A stretch of 64,000 nucleotides of DNA from an uncultured Chitinophagaceae bacterium (GTDB taxonomy: Bacteria > Bacteroidota > Bacteroidia > Chitinophagales > Chitinophagaceae). The notes beneath the pieces were generated by a model, which was not told the DNA's origin, searched no databases, and was given only the letters and a program-made list of their open reading frames with translations. Shown here piece by piece: positions 22,965-31,234 of this stretch (positions are counted from its first letter, which is position 1; the number at the start of each line of letters is the position of its first letter). The stretch spans positions 124,001 through 188,000 of the forward strand of contig CALMYJ010000013.1 of assembly GCA_937873715.1 (NCBI GenBank). The letters run 5' to 3'. The position numbers were made by a program, and so were the translations under genes.

Positions 22965-23636
22965 ATGCCCGCTGTAAATGACTACTTAATAAAGCTCGCC
23001 ATCGCTGATGATCATAAAATTTTCAGGGATGGTATCAAAATGGCGCTGTCCGGTAAAGAAAATCTTCGCATGCTTTGGGAGGCCGAAGATGGTAAGGATA
23101 TGATGCACAAAATTGCCATTAAAAAGCCCGACGTATTGCTTATGGATATCCGTATGCCCGAGATAGACGGTATTAACGGGATTGAAATGATTCGTAAAGC
23201 CTATGAGGATATTAAAATTATTGTACTTACCATGTACGATGATCAGCAGATGATTAGCAAAATGATGGAAATGGGCGCCAATGCTTATTTGACCAAAACT
23301 ACCGACCCCGAAGAAATTTACAATGCCATACTCACCTGCATGAACGACGATTTTTACTTTAACGAACTGGTAAACCGGGCCGTGATGGGTAAATTAATGC
23401 AAAAGAAGAATGTACGCCAGCATTATGGCACTACGGCTACAGTACACTTCAATGAAAAGGAATTAAAAATTTTACAACTGCTTGCCGAAGACAAAACAAC
23501 AGAGGAAATCTCAAAAATAATTTTCCTAAGTCCACGTACTATCGAAACCATCCGGCAGAATATGAAAGCCAAAGTAAATGCCAAAACAATTGGCGGATTG
23601 CTGATGTATGGTATGCGGAATAAGCTTATAGAGTAG
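22965..23636 (+). CDS. NarL/FixJ-type response regulator (second copy)
   Basis: A 223-residue regulator with a receiver domain (ADDHK acidic pocket, phospho-Asp61 in LLMDIRMPE, VLTMYDD switch, LTKTTDP lysine) and a C-terminal LuxR-type HTH (FNEKELKILQLLAEDKTTEEISKIIFLSPRTIETIRQNMKAK). It is related to, but clearly diverged from, the regulator at 19610-20260. It diverges from the 7-TM/kinase genes across a long gap and has no kinase next to it. It could be a second output of the same kinase or an orphan. The ATG start gives MPAVNDYLIKLAIADD, normal for the family. Confidence 0.92.
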   Translation: MPAVNDYLIKLAIADDHKIFRDGIKMALSGKENLRMLWEAEDGKDMMHKIAIKKPDVLLMDIRMPEIDGINGIEMIRKAYEDIKIIVLTMYDDQQMISKMMEMGANAYLTKTTDPEEIYNAILTCMNDDFYFNELVNRAVMGKLMQKKNVRQHYGTTATVHFNEKELKILQLLAEDKTTEEISKIIFLSPRTIETIRQNMKAKVNAKTIGGLLMYGMRNKLIE

Positions 23637-23655
23637 CGGCTAAAAGCGATACATT

Positions 23656-24510
23656 TTAATCGTATTCATACTCCACATAACCCAGCAGTTGCTTATTTTT
23701 TGAAAAGCATTTTTCAATAATGCGTAACCCCTCGTTATATACATATTGCCAGGTGTAATAATCGCTGCCTGCACCATCTTCCACCACCACCATTTGCACC
23801 ATCTGGCCATCCTCATCGTATTCAAAAATAAAATCGGCTCTAAGTTGTTTTTTTATGGCATTGTAGCGAACGATATCGCTTAGCCTGTTATCTGCATTAT
23901 AATAATAATAGTAATGCCTCCCACCGGGGGCCCGTTCAATTTCATCCGTAACATTGCCCTTTTCATCCACAATGAAATCAATAAAAACGGTGTCTTTTTC
24001 GTTTTTTATCCTCAGCATTTTTACCGGTAATCCTTTCTCGTTTAAAAGATACCGGTGTGTTTCTGTAATAGAAGTTTTAAAATTATCGTCGCTTGAAGCA
24101 GATATCGAAGTAATGCCGGTAATATTACCAGCGGCATCATACTCATACAGTGTATGGTTTACGGCAAGTTCCGAACTGTCGATGGTTTTTTCCAGCAACC
24201 CGTTATTGTTGTAATGGGCTGTAAGTGAAGATTTACCCACACTGCTGGCCCTTGTAATGGTTTCAATTTTTTTATAGTCCTTGCTGATTTTTTTTTCACA
24301 GTAAAAGCCTTCGCTTTCGCTGCCATCGGCTTCAAAGCTGTGTACTTTTATGCTGCGTATTTGTTTTTGCTGCAGCATTTTTTTTTCATCCTGCACCTGC
24401 TTTGTATTAATAATGTCTTTATAATAATACTGAGCAAAAATAGAATTGAAGGGGGTAAGCAATACCAGCATACAAGTGCTGAAAACCCGTGGGTATAATA
24501 GGCATTTCAT
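23656..24510 (-). CDS. Secreted protein with YD/RHS-like repeats
   Basis: A 284-residue protein with an N-terminal signal peptide (cationic start, hydrophobic core, cleavage near FAQ at about 24-26). The body contains beta-strand repeats reminiscent of YD/RHS or toxin-wrapping repeats: YDAAGNITGI, YLLNEKGLPV, IVDEKGNVTDE, YYNADNRLSDIVRY, FEYDEDGQMVQM. It is too short to be an RHS toxin and has no toxin domain. It is probably periplasmic or surface-exposed. It converges on the NarL regulator with 19 bp between them. Function unknown. Confidence 0.75.
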   Translation of the reverse strand: MKCLLYPRVFSTCMLVLLTPFNSIFAQYYYKDIINTKQVQDEKKMLQQKQIRSIKVHSFEADGSESEGFYCEKKISKDYKKIETITRASSVGKSSLTAHYNNNGLLEKTIDSSELAVNHTLYEYDAAGNITGITSISASSDDNFKTSITETHRYLLNEKGLPVKMLRIKNEKDTVFIDFIVDEKGNVTDEIERAPGGRHYYYYYNADNRLSDIVRYNAIKKQLRADFIFEYDEDGQMVQMVVVEDGAGSDYYTWQYVYNEGLRIIEKCFSKNKQLLGYVEYEYD

Positions 24511-24694
24511 GCAGTAAAAATAAGTGAATACCGCATACTTTCAAGAAGGACATCCTGGTATTAACCGTGTATTAAATTATACACCGGTTTGGCACAAAAT
24601 TGTTGTAAGATGCCGGCAATAGTAATAGCGCTATATTTTTATCTACTTTTAACGAAATTCAGTTTTAATACACATTTATTTTTATCAAACTATT

Positions 24695-25480
24695 ATGCAA
24701 TCACCCAATGCTGTTGCTTTTGAAAGGCTGGTGCAAATAATGGACGATTTAAGGGAAAAATGCCCCTGGGATAAAAAGCAAACCATACACAGCCTCCGCC
24801 AGTTAACCATTGAAGAAACATACGAACTGGCTGATGCTATTACAGCCACCAACTGGAAAGGTATTAAAGAAGAGTTAGGCGATTTAATGCTGCACCTGCT
24901 CTTTTATACTAAAATTGCTAACGAACAGCAACACTTTACCCTGGCGGATATGTTACACCAAATCTGCGAAAAACTTATTCACCGCCATCCGCATATTTAT
25001 GGCGATGTGCAGGTAAATAACGAGGATGATGTAAAGCGTAACTGGGAAAAATTAAAATTAAAAGAAGGGAAGCAATCGGTGCTTGAAGGGGTACCGCAAT
25101 CATTACCGGCAACGGTTAAGGCTATGCGTCTGCAGGAAAAAGCAAAACAGGTGGGCTTTGAATGGGAAAATAAAGAGCAGGTTTGGGAAAAAGTGGAGGA
25201 GGAAAAAAATGAATTGCAGGAAGCGATACAAAGCGGCAACCCGGATAAAGTAGAGGAAGAATTAGGTGATTTATTTTTTTCGCTTATCAACTTTGCAAGG
25301 TTTTTGCAGGTAGATGCAGAAAATGCACTTGAGTTAACAAATAAAAAATTCATTAGCCGGTTTACCCGTATGGAGGCCGCTGCCTTACAGCGGGGCAGGG
25401 CATTACAGGATATGACGCTGGATGAAATGGATGCTATTTGGAACGATATTAAAAAGCAAAACAACAGTACAGCACCTTAA
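24695..25480 (+). CDS. mazG: Nucleoside triphosphate pyrophosphohydrolase MazG
   Basis: Hydrolyses NTPs/dNTPs to monophosphates and PPi, a house-cleaning role against aberrant nucleotides. The 261 residues contain two MazG domains: the first has CPWDKKQTIHSLRQLTIEETYEL and EELGDLMLHLLFY, the second has KVEEEKNELQEAI and EELGDLFFSLINFARFL. The EExxE and ExxD Mg2+-binding motifs are present in both. The C-terminus ends with the family pattern DMTLDEMDAIWNDIKK. The GTG start of a giant histidine kinase follows 9 bp downstream, so the two genes are almost certainly cotranscribed. Confidence 0.96.
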   Translation: MQSPNAVAFERLVQIMDDLREKCPWDKKQTIHSLRQLTIEETYELADAITATNWKGIKEELGDLMLHLLFYTKIANEQQHFTLADMLHQICEKLIHRHPHIYGDVQVNNEDDVKRNWEKLKLKEGKQSVLEGVPQSLPATVKAMRLQEKAKQVGFEWENKEQVWEKVEEEKNELQEAIQSGNPDKVEEELGDLFFSLINFARFLQVDAENALELTNKKFISRFTRMEAAALQRGRALQDMTLDEMDAIWNDIKKQNNSTAP

Positions 25481-25489
25481 ATTTTTACA

Positions 25490-28400
25490 GTGCCACATTA
25501 TCAAAAGCCCGGTAAAAAAATATTTCGACAGGCATACCTGCTGCTGGTAGCACTTGCTTTGGTTATTGTGGCATTTATTATCGACAGGTATTTTTCTCCA
25601 GCCTCCTCCGAAGAAACAGTGAGTAAAAATATTTCCGCCTATATCCACCTGCAGGAACGGGATTTTGAAAAACTTACTGCCGATACCGCTTTGCTGGAGT
25701 TGATGGCTTATGGTAATTACAATGCAGCTACACTGCAAAAGCTGTTAGATAAAAAATACCTGTTTTTCCTGTATGCCACTTCGCCTTCCGGCCTGTACAA
25801 TTTACAGTTTTGGAATTCGCAGGTAGCCCTGCCCGATGCCGCATTAATTGCGGCAAAAGAACAATCGGGCTTTGTACAACTGCCCAATGGATACTATGTA
25901 TGGCGTAAAGTAAGGCTGCAGCAGGTAATGGCCATAGGCCTTATACCGGTAAAATGGGATTACCCTATCACCAACGACTATCTGCAAAATAATTTTATCA
26001 TCCGTGGCGACATCGAAAACAGTTACAGCATTAGCCCCTTCCCGGGCCGTACCAATGTACAGGCACTCAACAACAGCTTTCTTTTTTCGCTGGAACAAAA
26101 GCCACATACTATTGTGCCACGTAACAACCAGGTAGCTGCTATGCTGCTCATTGCAGCGGCTTTGCTGGTATTACTTTGCGTACACCTTGTGGCCACTTAC
26201 CTGGTACAGCATAATTTTTTTCAGGGTACCGGTTTCCTGGCCGGGGCATTATTAATACTGCGTACGGTAAGTTATTTTTTACCCCTGCCGCTTAATTTCA
26301 GGCAGTATGAATTGTTCGACCCCGCCGTGTATGGCTCAAGCGTAGTGCTGCCTTCGCTCGGCGATTTGCTGATTAATGCCACACTTTTTTTATGGCTGGT
26401 ATTATTCATTAGGCACTATATCCAGGAAAAAAATGTGCGTATTGCAATAAGTAGCCCGGTACTGCAGTGGATGGCCATAGTGTGTGGCATTTTGATATTG
26501 CTGAAATCAACATTTACCGCAGGGCATATCATACGCTCTATGGTAGCCGATTCGCAAATATCCTTTGATGTGGTTAACTTTTTTACACTCAATGTATATA
26601 GTGTTATCGGCTTTCTGGTATTGGGCAGTGTGGCTATCAGTTATTTTTTTCTTACACAGATTATTATTTACCTCCTTAAGCCAATGCTGCCTAAAAGCAT
26701 TATGGTGTTGTTGCTGGTAGTAACCGTAGCCGGCCTTTGCTATTTAACCCTAAGCATGAGCCAGCCGCAGGTATTGTTCGAACTCTATTTATTGATATGG
26801 CTCTTGCTTTACCTGCTTTTGCTCAGTAATCGCCATTTGTTTATACTGGCTTCTGAGGTAATAAGCACCAGCCTTATTTTTTGGCTGTTCTTTTTTTCCA
26901 TCTCCATTACCAGTATCATTATTGCCGAAAATAACCGAAAAGAACTGGAAAGCCGTAAGCATTATGCCGAAGCGCTTTCCTCTAAGGCCGACCCCTCCAG
27001 CGAAAGACTGATGAACACTGTACTCACTGATTTTAGAAATGAAGTACTGGCGCCGCTTTTTCCCCGCCTGCAAAACGAAGTGTCGAATAAAATTGTAAAA
27101 GACAGTTTGCTTAATGAAAATTTTTCAGGCTACCTCAATAAATACGATACCCGTATTTTTACCTTCGATGCGTACGAACGGCCCCTGTATAATGCAGATA
27201 ATACCAGCTTTAATACACTTAGCACCATCCTTAAAACGCAGGGGAAGCCCACGGCTATCCCGGGTTTGTTTTACTACGATGTGTCGTTCGATAAATTTAC
27301 CTATATCAGCAAAAAAGATATTACCGATACATCCGGCCAAATACTCGGTTATGTATTTATACTGGCAAGCCCACGGCGTTATAAAACGGATGCCCTCTAT
27401 CCCGAACTTTTTTTGAAGGGTTACAGTAATTCAATTGAAAACTCACCCATTTATGCTTTTGCGGTATATAATAAATTTCAACTGGTAATAAGCCACAACG
27501 ATTACAGTTTTCCCTCCCGGCTCTTGCCTGCCGATATACCGTTTACCGATTTTGCAGCCGTATCAAAAAATGGGCACGATGAATTATGGTATAAAGCCGG
27601 GCCCGATAAAGTGGTCATCATTGTTAAGGAAGATAATTTTACCATCGAATGTATTACGCTTTTCTCCTACCTTTTTTGTTCCTTCCTGTTGGTTACGGGT
27701 ATTTTTTGGCTGCTCAATATGATTATCCGTTCCCGCCTGCGCTGGACGGCCGTAAAGCAATACTGGCAACTGAGTATTCGCAACCAGGTACACATTACCA
27801 TCATCTCTATCAGCCTCCTGTCATTTATACTGGTTGGTGTGGCTACTATCCTGTTTTTTATCGATCGCTACCGCAATAATAACCGGGAAAAATTAAGTCG
27901 TACCATACTGGTGATGCAAAATGAAGTGCGTAATTCTTTAAGCAATACGGCCGATATAGATGATGCTGTAAAAATGTACGATGCCGGCTACAGGGAACAA
28001 CTGGAGGGTATTGTAACCCGTATTTCTGAGATACATACGGTAGATGTAAACCTTTACAGGCTCGATGGTACATTGCAGGTATCCTCGCTGGCTATGCCTT
28101 ACAACAAAGGGATTGTTAGTAATAAAATGGATCCTGAAGCATTTTATCACATGGCAAGGCTTAAGGAAATCCAGTTTTTTAAAGAAGAAAAAATAGGCAC
28201 CCTTAAATACCTCAGTAATTATGTACCAATAATTGACGCTACCGGCAAAGAGTATGCTTTTCTTAATATTCCCTATTTTACTTCGCAGGCAAAGTTGCGG
28301 CAGGAAATAGCCTTCTTTCTTGTTGCCATTATAAATTTAAATGCGTTTATTTTCCTGGTGGCCGGTGTGGTGGCTTTGTTTATAACCAACCGTATTACCA

Positions 28401-29236
28401 GTTCGTTTACATTTATCAGCAACAAAATGAAAGCCGTAAGCCTTGGTGGTACCAATGAAGCCATTGTTTGGAACCGAAACGACGAAATTGGCGAACTGGT
28501 TAAGGAATACAATAAGATGGTGGGTAAGCTGGATATTAGCGCCGCATCACTGGCCAAAACAGAAAGGGAAGATGCCTGGCGTGAAATGGCCCGGCAGGTA
28601 GCACACGAAATCAAAAATCCGCTTACACCCATGAAACTCAGCCTGCAATTTTTACAAAAAGCGATAGATGATAACAGTACAAATGTTACCGAATTAAGCC
28701 GAAGCGTGGCCCGTACACTGGTAGAGCAGATAGATCACCTGAGCCAGATTGCCGGTGAGTTTTCGCAGTTTGCCAATATTGGTAACCCACGCAACGAAGT
28801 ATTCGATTTAAAAGAATCCATTGCTCATGTGGTACAGCTTTATTCGGCGGATACCAGCGTGGATATTGAATGGCAGACTGTTGAAAGTAGCGCCATCATC
28901 AGGGCAGATAAAACGCATGTGAGCCGCCTGTTTACCAACCTGCTGCAAAATGCTGTACAGGCTGTGCCCGATAACAGGAGGGGTAATATAAAAATTGTAC
29001 TCCGCAAAACGGCTTCTACCGTACTGGTAACGGTAACGGATAATGGTAACGGTATTCCGGCAGAGATGCAGCACAAAATATTTACACCCAATTTTACTAC
29101 CAAAACCTCGGGCACTGGTCTTGGGCTTGCCATGAGTAAAAGTATTGTAGAGCAAAATAAGGGGGCCATTTGGTTTGATACACAAGAAGGTGTGGGCACC
29201 AGTTTTTATGTGGAGCTACCCCTGCACCAGCAATAG
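25490..29236 (+). CDS. Giant NtrY-like sensor histidine kinase with multi-TM core
   Basis: A 1248-residue membrane kinase. TM1 is at about 14-34 and is followed by an extracytoplasmic sensor region (about 40-200). A polytopic block of roughly 8 TMs spans about 205-485, followed by a second extracytoplasmic region (about 490-720). Two TMs (about 723-745 and 770-795) and a third sensor loop (about 800-930) come next, then a TM (about 935-965), HAMP, HisKA with REMARQVAHEIKNPLTPMKL (phospho-His1039) and HATPase_c (N-box LLQNAVQAV, DNGNGIP, GTGLGLAMSKS). The kinase core resembles NtrY. It has a GTG start at 25490; the first in-frame ATG would delete TM1. No response regulator is adjacent. The signal is unknown. 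Confidence 0.9.
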   Translation: MPHYQKPGKKIFRQAYLLLVALALVIVAFIIDRYFSPASSEETVSKNISAYIHLQERDFEKLTADTALLELMAYGNYNAATLQKLLDKKYLFFLYATSPSGLYNLQFWNSQVALPDAALIAAKEQSGFVQLPNGYYVWRKVRLQQVMAIGLIPVKWDYPITNDYLQNNFIIRGDIENSYSISPFPGRTNVQALNNSFLFSLEQKPHTIVPRNNQVAAMLLIAAALLVLLCVHLVATYLVQHNFFQGTGFLAGALLILRTVSYFLPLPLNFRQYELFDPAVYGSSVVLPSLGDLLINATLFLWLVLFIRHYIQEKNVRIAISSPVLQWMAIVCGILILLKSTFTAGHIIRSMVADSQISFDVVNFFTLNVYSVIGFLVLGSVAISYFFLTQIIIYLLKPMLPKSIMVLLLVVTVAGLCYLTLSMSQPQVLFELYLLIWLLLYLLLLSNRHLFILASEVISTSLIFWLFFFSISITSIIIAENNRKELESRKHYAEALSSKADPSSERLMNTVLTDFRNEVLAPLFPRLQNEVSNKIVKDSLLNENFSGYLNKYDTRIFTFDAYERPLYNADNTSFNTLSTILKTQGKPTAIPGLFYYDVSFDKFTYISKKDITDTSGQILGYVFILASPRRYKTDALYPELFLKGYSNSIENSPIYAFAVYNKFQLVISHNDYSFPSRLLPADIPFTDFAAVSKNGHDELWYKAGPDKVVIIVKEDNFTIECITLFSYLFCSFLLVTGIFWLLNMIIRSRLRWTAVKQYWQLSIRNQVHITIISISLLSFILVGVATILFFIDRYRNNNREKLSRTILVMQNEVRNSLSNTADIDDAVKMYDAGYREQLEGIVTRISEIHTVDVNLYRLDGTLQVSSLAMPYNKGIVSNKMDPEAFYHMARLKEIQFFKEEKIGTLKYLSNYVPIIDATGKEYAFLNIPYFTSQAKLRQEIAFFLVAIINLNAFIFLVAGVVALFITNRITSSFTFISNKMKAVSLGGTNEAIVWNRNDEIGELVKEYNKMVGKLDISAASLAKTEREDAWREMARQVAHEIKNPLTPMKLSLQFLQKAIDDNSTNVTELSRSVARTLVEQIDHLSQIAGEFSQFANIGNPRNEVFDLKESIAHVVQLYSADTSVDIEWQTVESSAIIRADKTHVSRLFTNLLQNAVQAVPDNRRGNIKIVLRKTASTVLVTVTDNGNGIPAEMQHKIFTPNFTTKTSGTGLGLAMSKSIVEQNKGAIWFDTQEGVGTSFYVELPLHQQ

Positions 29237-29299
29237 CCATTGTAGTGTTGCCTGAAAAAAAATAGAAGTAAAAGCTTTGTGCCAGTACGCTGCGATAGT

Positions 29300-30619
29300 T
29301 TATGCAAAATCCTCACGCCATTTATCCCTGTCGTCCGGCGAAAATTTCCAGGGGGCAAAATTGTTTTCGATATTGCCAAACATCATATTCCATTCCTGGG
29401 GGGCATTGCTTTCTTCCATCACCAGGCTGCGGCGCAGTTGCAGGATGATATCCAAAGGGTTAATACTTACCGGGCATGCTTCCACGCAGGCATTGCAGGT
29501 GGTGCAGGCTCGTAGTTCTTCAACGGATATATACTGGTGCAGCAGGCTTTTTCCATCAGCAACAAAGCTGCCGTTGCTGTCAATATTTTTACCGGCTTCT
29601 TCCAGCCTGTCACGGGTATCCATCATTATCTTTCGGGGGCTAAGCAATTTACCGGTATGGTTTGCCGGGCAGGCGGTACTGCACCGGCCACATTCGGTAC
29701 AGCTATAAGCATCCAGTAAGTTTTTCCAGCTTAAATCAAATACATCTTTTGCGCCAAACCGGAGCGGTTGTGCATCACTGTTAGTTGCTGGTGCCAGCTC
29801 GGGTTGAAACATGTATTTTACTTCATTTTGAACCTCCTCCATATTGCTCATTTTTCCGAGAGCATCCAGCCGGGCATAGTAGGCATTAGGGAAAGCAAGC
29901 ATAATATGCAGGTGTTTGCTGTAGGGCAAATAGTTTAAAAAAGCCAGTATGCCGGTGATGTGCAGCCACCAGGCAACTCTTTCGTAGCCGGCAAGCAGGC
30001 TGCTGTTCAGGTGTGTGAGGTAATGGGCCATACTGCCCGAAATGATGAATGAACCGGTATCCGGGTAATGAGCGGCACCTTGCAATTGCAGGGCCCTGTC
30101 GGCAGTATTCATGGTGATAAAAAGGCACATCAGCACTATTTCGGTAACCAGTATATAGTTGGCATCGCTGCGTGGCCAGCCATCAAGGTCTTTACTGATG
30201 AAGCGCTTAAGCTTAAGTGCATTACGGCGTAAAAGAAAAATAATACACACAATGATTACAGCCACAGCTAATAATTCAAATACATTAATCAAAAAACTAT
30301 AAAAGCTGCCGAGGAAAGGTAAAAACAGCCTGTGTGTGCCCAATAAGCCATCGAGCACAATTTCAAGTACCTCTATATTGATAATGATAAAACCTGCATA
30401 AATGATAAAATGCATAATGGCTACCGGTACATTGGAAAACATTTTTTTTTGCCCCAATGCCAGCAGCAGCAGGTTACGCCAGCGTTGGGTAGCATTACCG
30501 GATAAATCCTCTTTGCGGCCAAGCAGTATATTCCTTTTTATGGCACTGGCTTTTTTTGTAAATAACCATATGGCGGCGGCAAGTAGTATTGCGAATGCTA
30601 TTTGTGGAAGCAGTTGCAT
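29300..30619 (-). CDS. Membrane (Fe-S)-binding oxidoreductase, HdrC/DsrM-like
   Basis: A 439-residue protein. The N-terminal half has about six TMs (AFAILLAAAIWLFT, AIMHFIIYAGFIIINIEVLEIVL, FLINVFELLAVAVIIVCIIFLL and others) with His residues suited to b-type haem binding (HFIIYAG, WWLHITGIL, HLHIMLAF). The C-terminal cytosolic part carries two 4Fe-4S motifs, CTECGRCSTACP and CTTCNACVEACP. This layout matches membrane quinone-linked (Fe-S) proteins such as HdrC/DsrM and the Bacteroidota '(Fe-S)-binding' family, which usually work with a CCG-domain partner. No such partner is adjacent here. The electron donor and acceptor are unknown. Confidence 0.88.
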   Translation of the reverse strand: MQLLPQIAFAILLAAAIWLFTKKASAIKRNILLGRKEDLSGNATQRWRNLLLLALGQKKMFSNVPVAIMHFIIYAGFIIINIEVLEIVLDGLLGTHRLFLPFLGSFYSFLINVFELLAVAVIIVCIIFLLRRNALKLKRFISKDLDGWPRSDANYILVTEIVLMCLFITMNTADRALQLQGAAHYPDTGSFIISGSMAHYLTHLNSSLLAGYERVAWWLHITGILAFLNYLPYSKHLHIMLAFPNAYYARLDALGKMSNMEEVQNEVKYMFQPELAPATNSDAQPLRFGAKDVFDLSWKNLLDAYSCTECGRCSTACPANHTGKLLSPRKIMMDTRDRLEEAGKNIDSNGSFVADGKSLLHQYISVEELRACTTCNACVEACPVSINPLDIILQLRRSLVMEESNAPQEWNMMFGNIENNFAPWKFSPDDRDKWREDFA

Positions 30620-30710
30620 AACAAAAGTTTGTATGGCTAAGATAATTATTTCCCCCCTGTTTGATTGCTCAATTGTTCATTTGTTCTAATTTTCGCATTC
30701 AAATAAATGT

Positions 30711-31229
30711 ATGGCAGCACCAAAAGAAAAAAATATTCTTTCCAAAGCCACGGCAGCAAAAAAATTACAGCGCATTGCCCTTCAAATAACCGAGCAAAAT
30801 TACAATGAACCGGAGCTGGTATTAATAGGTATAAAAGGCAGCGGCATTGTTGTTGCCGGTAAAATTGCGGCTTACATTAAATCGTTTTACAACGGCAACA
30901 TAATACTTGCCACCCTTAGTGTAGATAAAAAACAACCTGCCGATATTGATATATCACCTGCAGTGGATTGCAGCAATAAAGCGGTAATACTAATAGATGA
31001 TGTAGCCAACAGTGGTCGTACCATGTTGTATTCCTTAAAGCCCCTGCTGCAAACTTATCCTAAAAAAATTCAAACTGCTGCGTTGGTAGAGCGTACATAT
31101 AAGTCATTCCCCATAGCGCTGGATTATGTTGGACATTCTGTTTCCACCACCAGGGACGAACATATTTACGTGGAAGTTACAGGCGATGAAGTAGAGGGGG
31201 TTTGGATAAGCGAAATTAAAGCGGTGTGA
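30711..31229 (+). CDS. Phosphoribosyltransferase (PyrR-like)
   Basis: A 172-residue type I phosphoribosyltransferase. The PRPP-binding loop is VILIDDVANSGRTM (about 92-105), preceded by the flexible-loop segment and the strand LVLIGIKGSGIVVAGKIA. The shape resembles the PyrR/uracil PRTase-like proteins of Bacteroidota. No pyr genes or pyr attenuator are nearby, so a regulatory PyrR role cannot be assigned. It diverges from the Fe-S oxidoreductase; TTG (30665) and TAATTTTC (30687) separated by 19 bp loosely match the Bacteroidota promoter pattern. Its stop lies 5 bp from the convergent PKD gene's stop. Confidence 0.88.
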   Translation: MAAPKEKNILSKATAAKKLQRIALQITEQNYNEPELVLIGIKGSGIVVAGKIAAYIKSFYNGNIILATLSVDKKQPADIDISPAVDCSNKAVILIDDVANSGRTMLYSLKPLLQTYPKKIQTAALVERTYKSFPIALDYVGHSVSTTRDEHIYVEVTGDEVEGVWISEIKAV

Positions 31230-31234
31230 TACGG

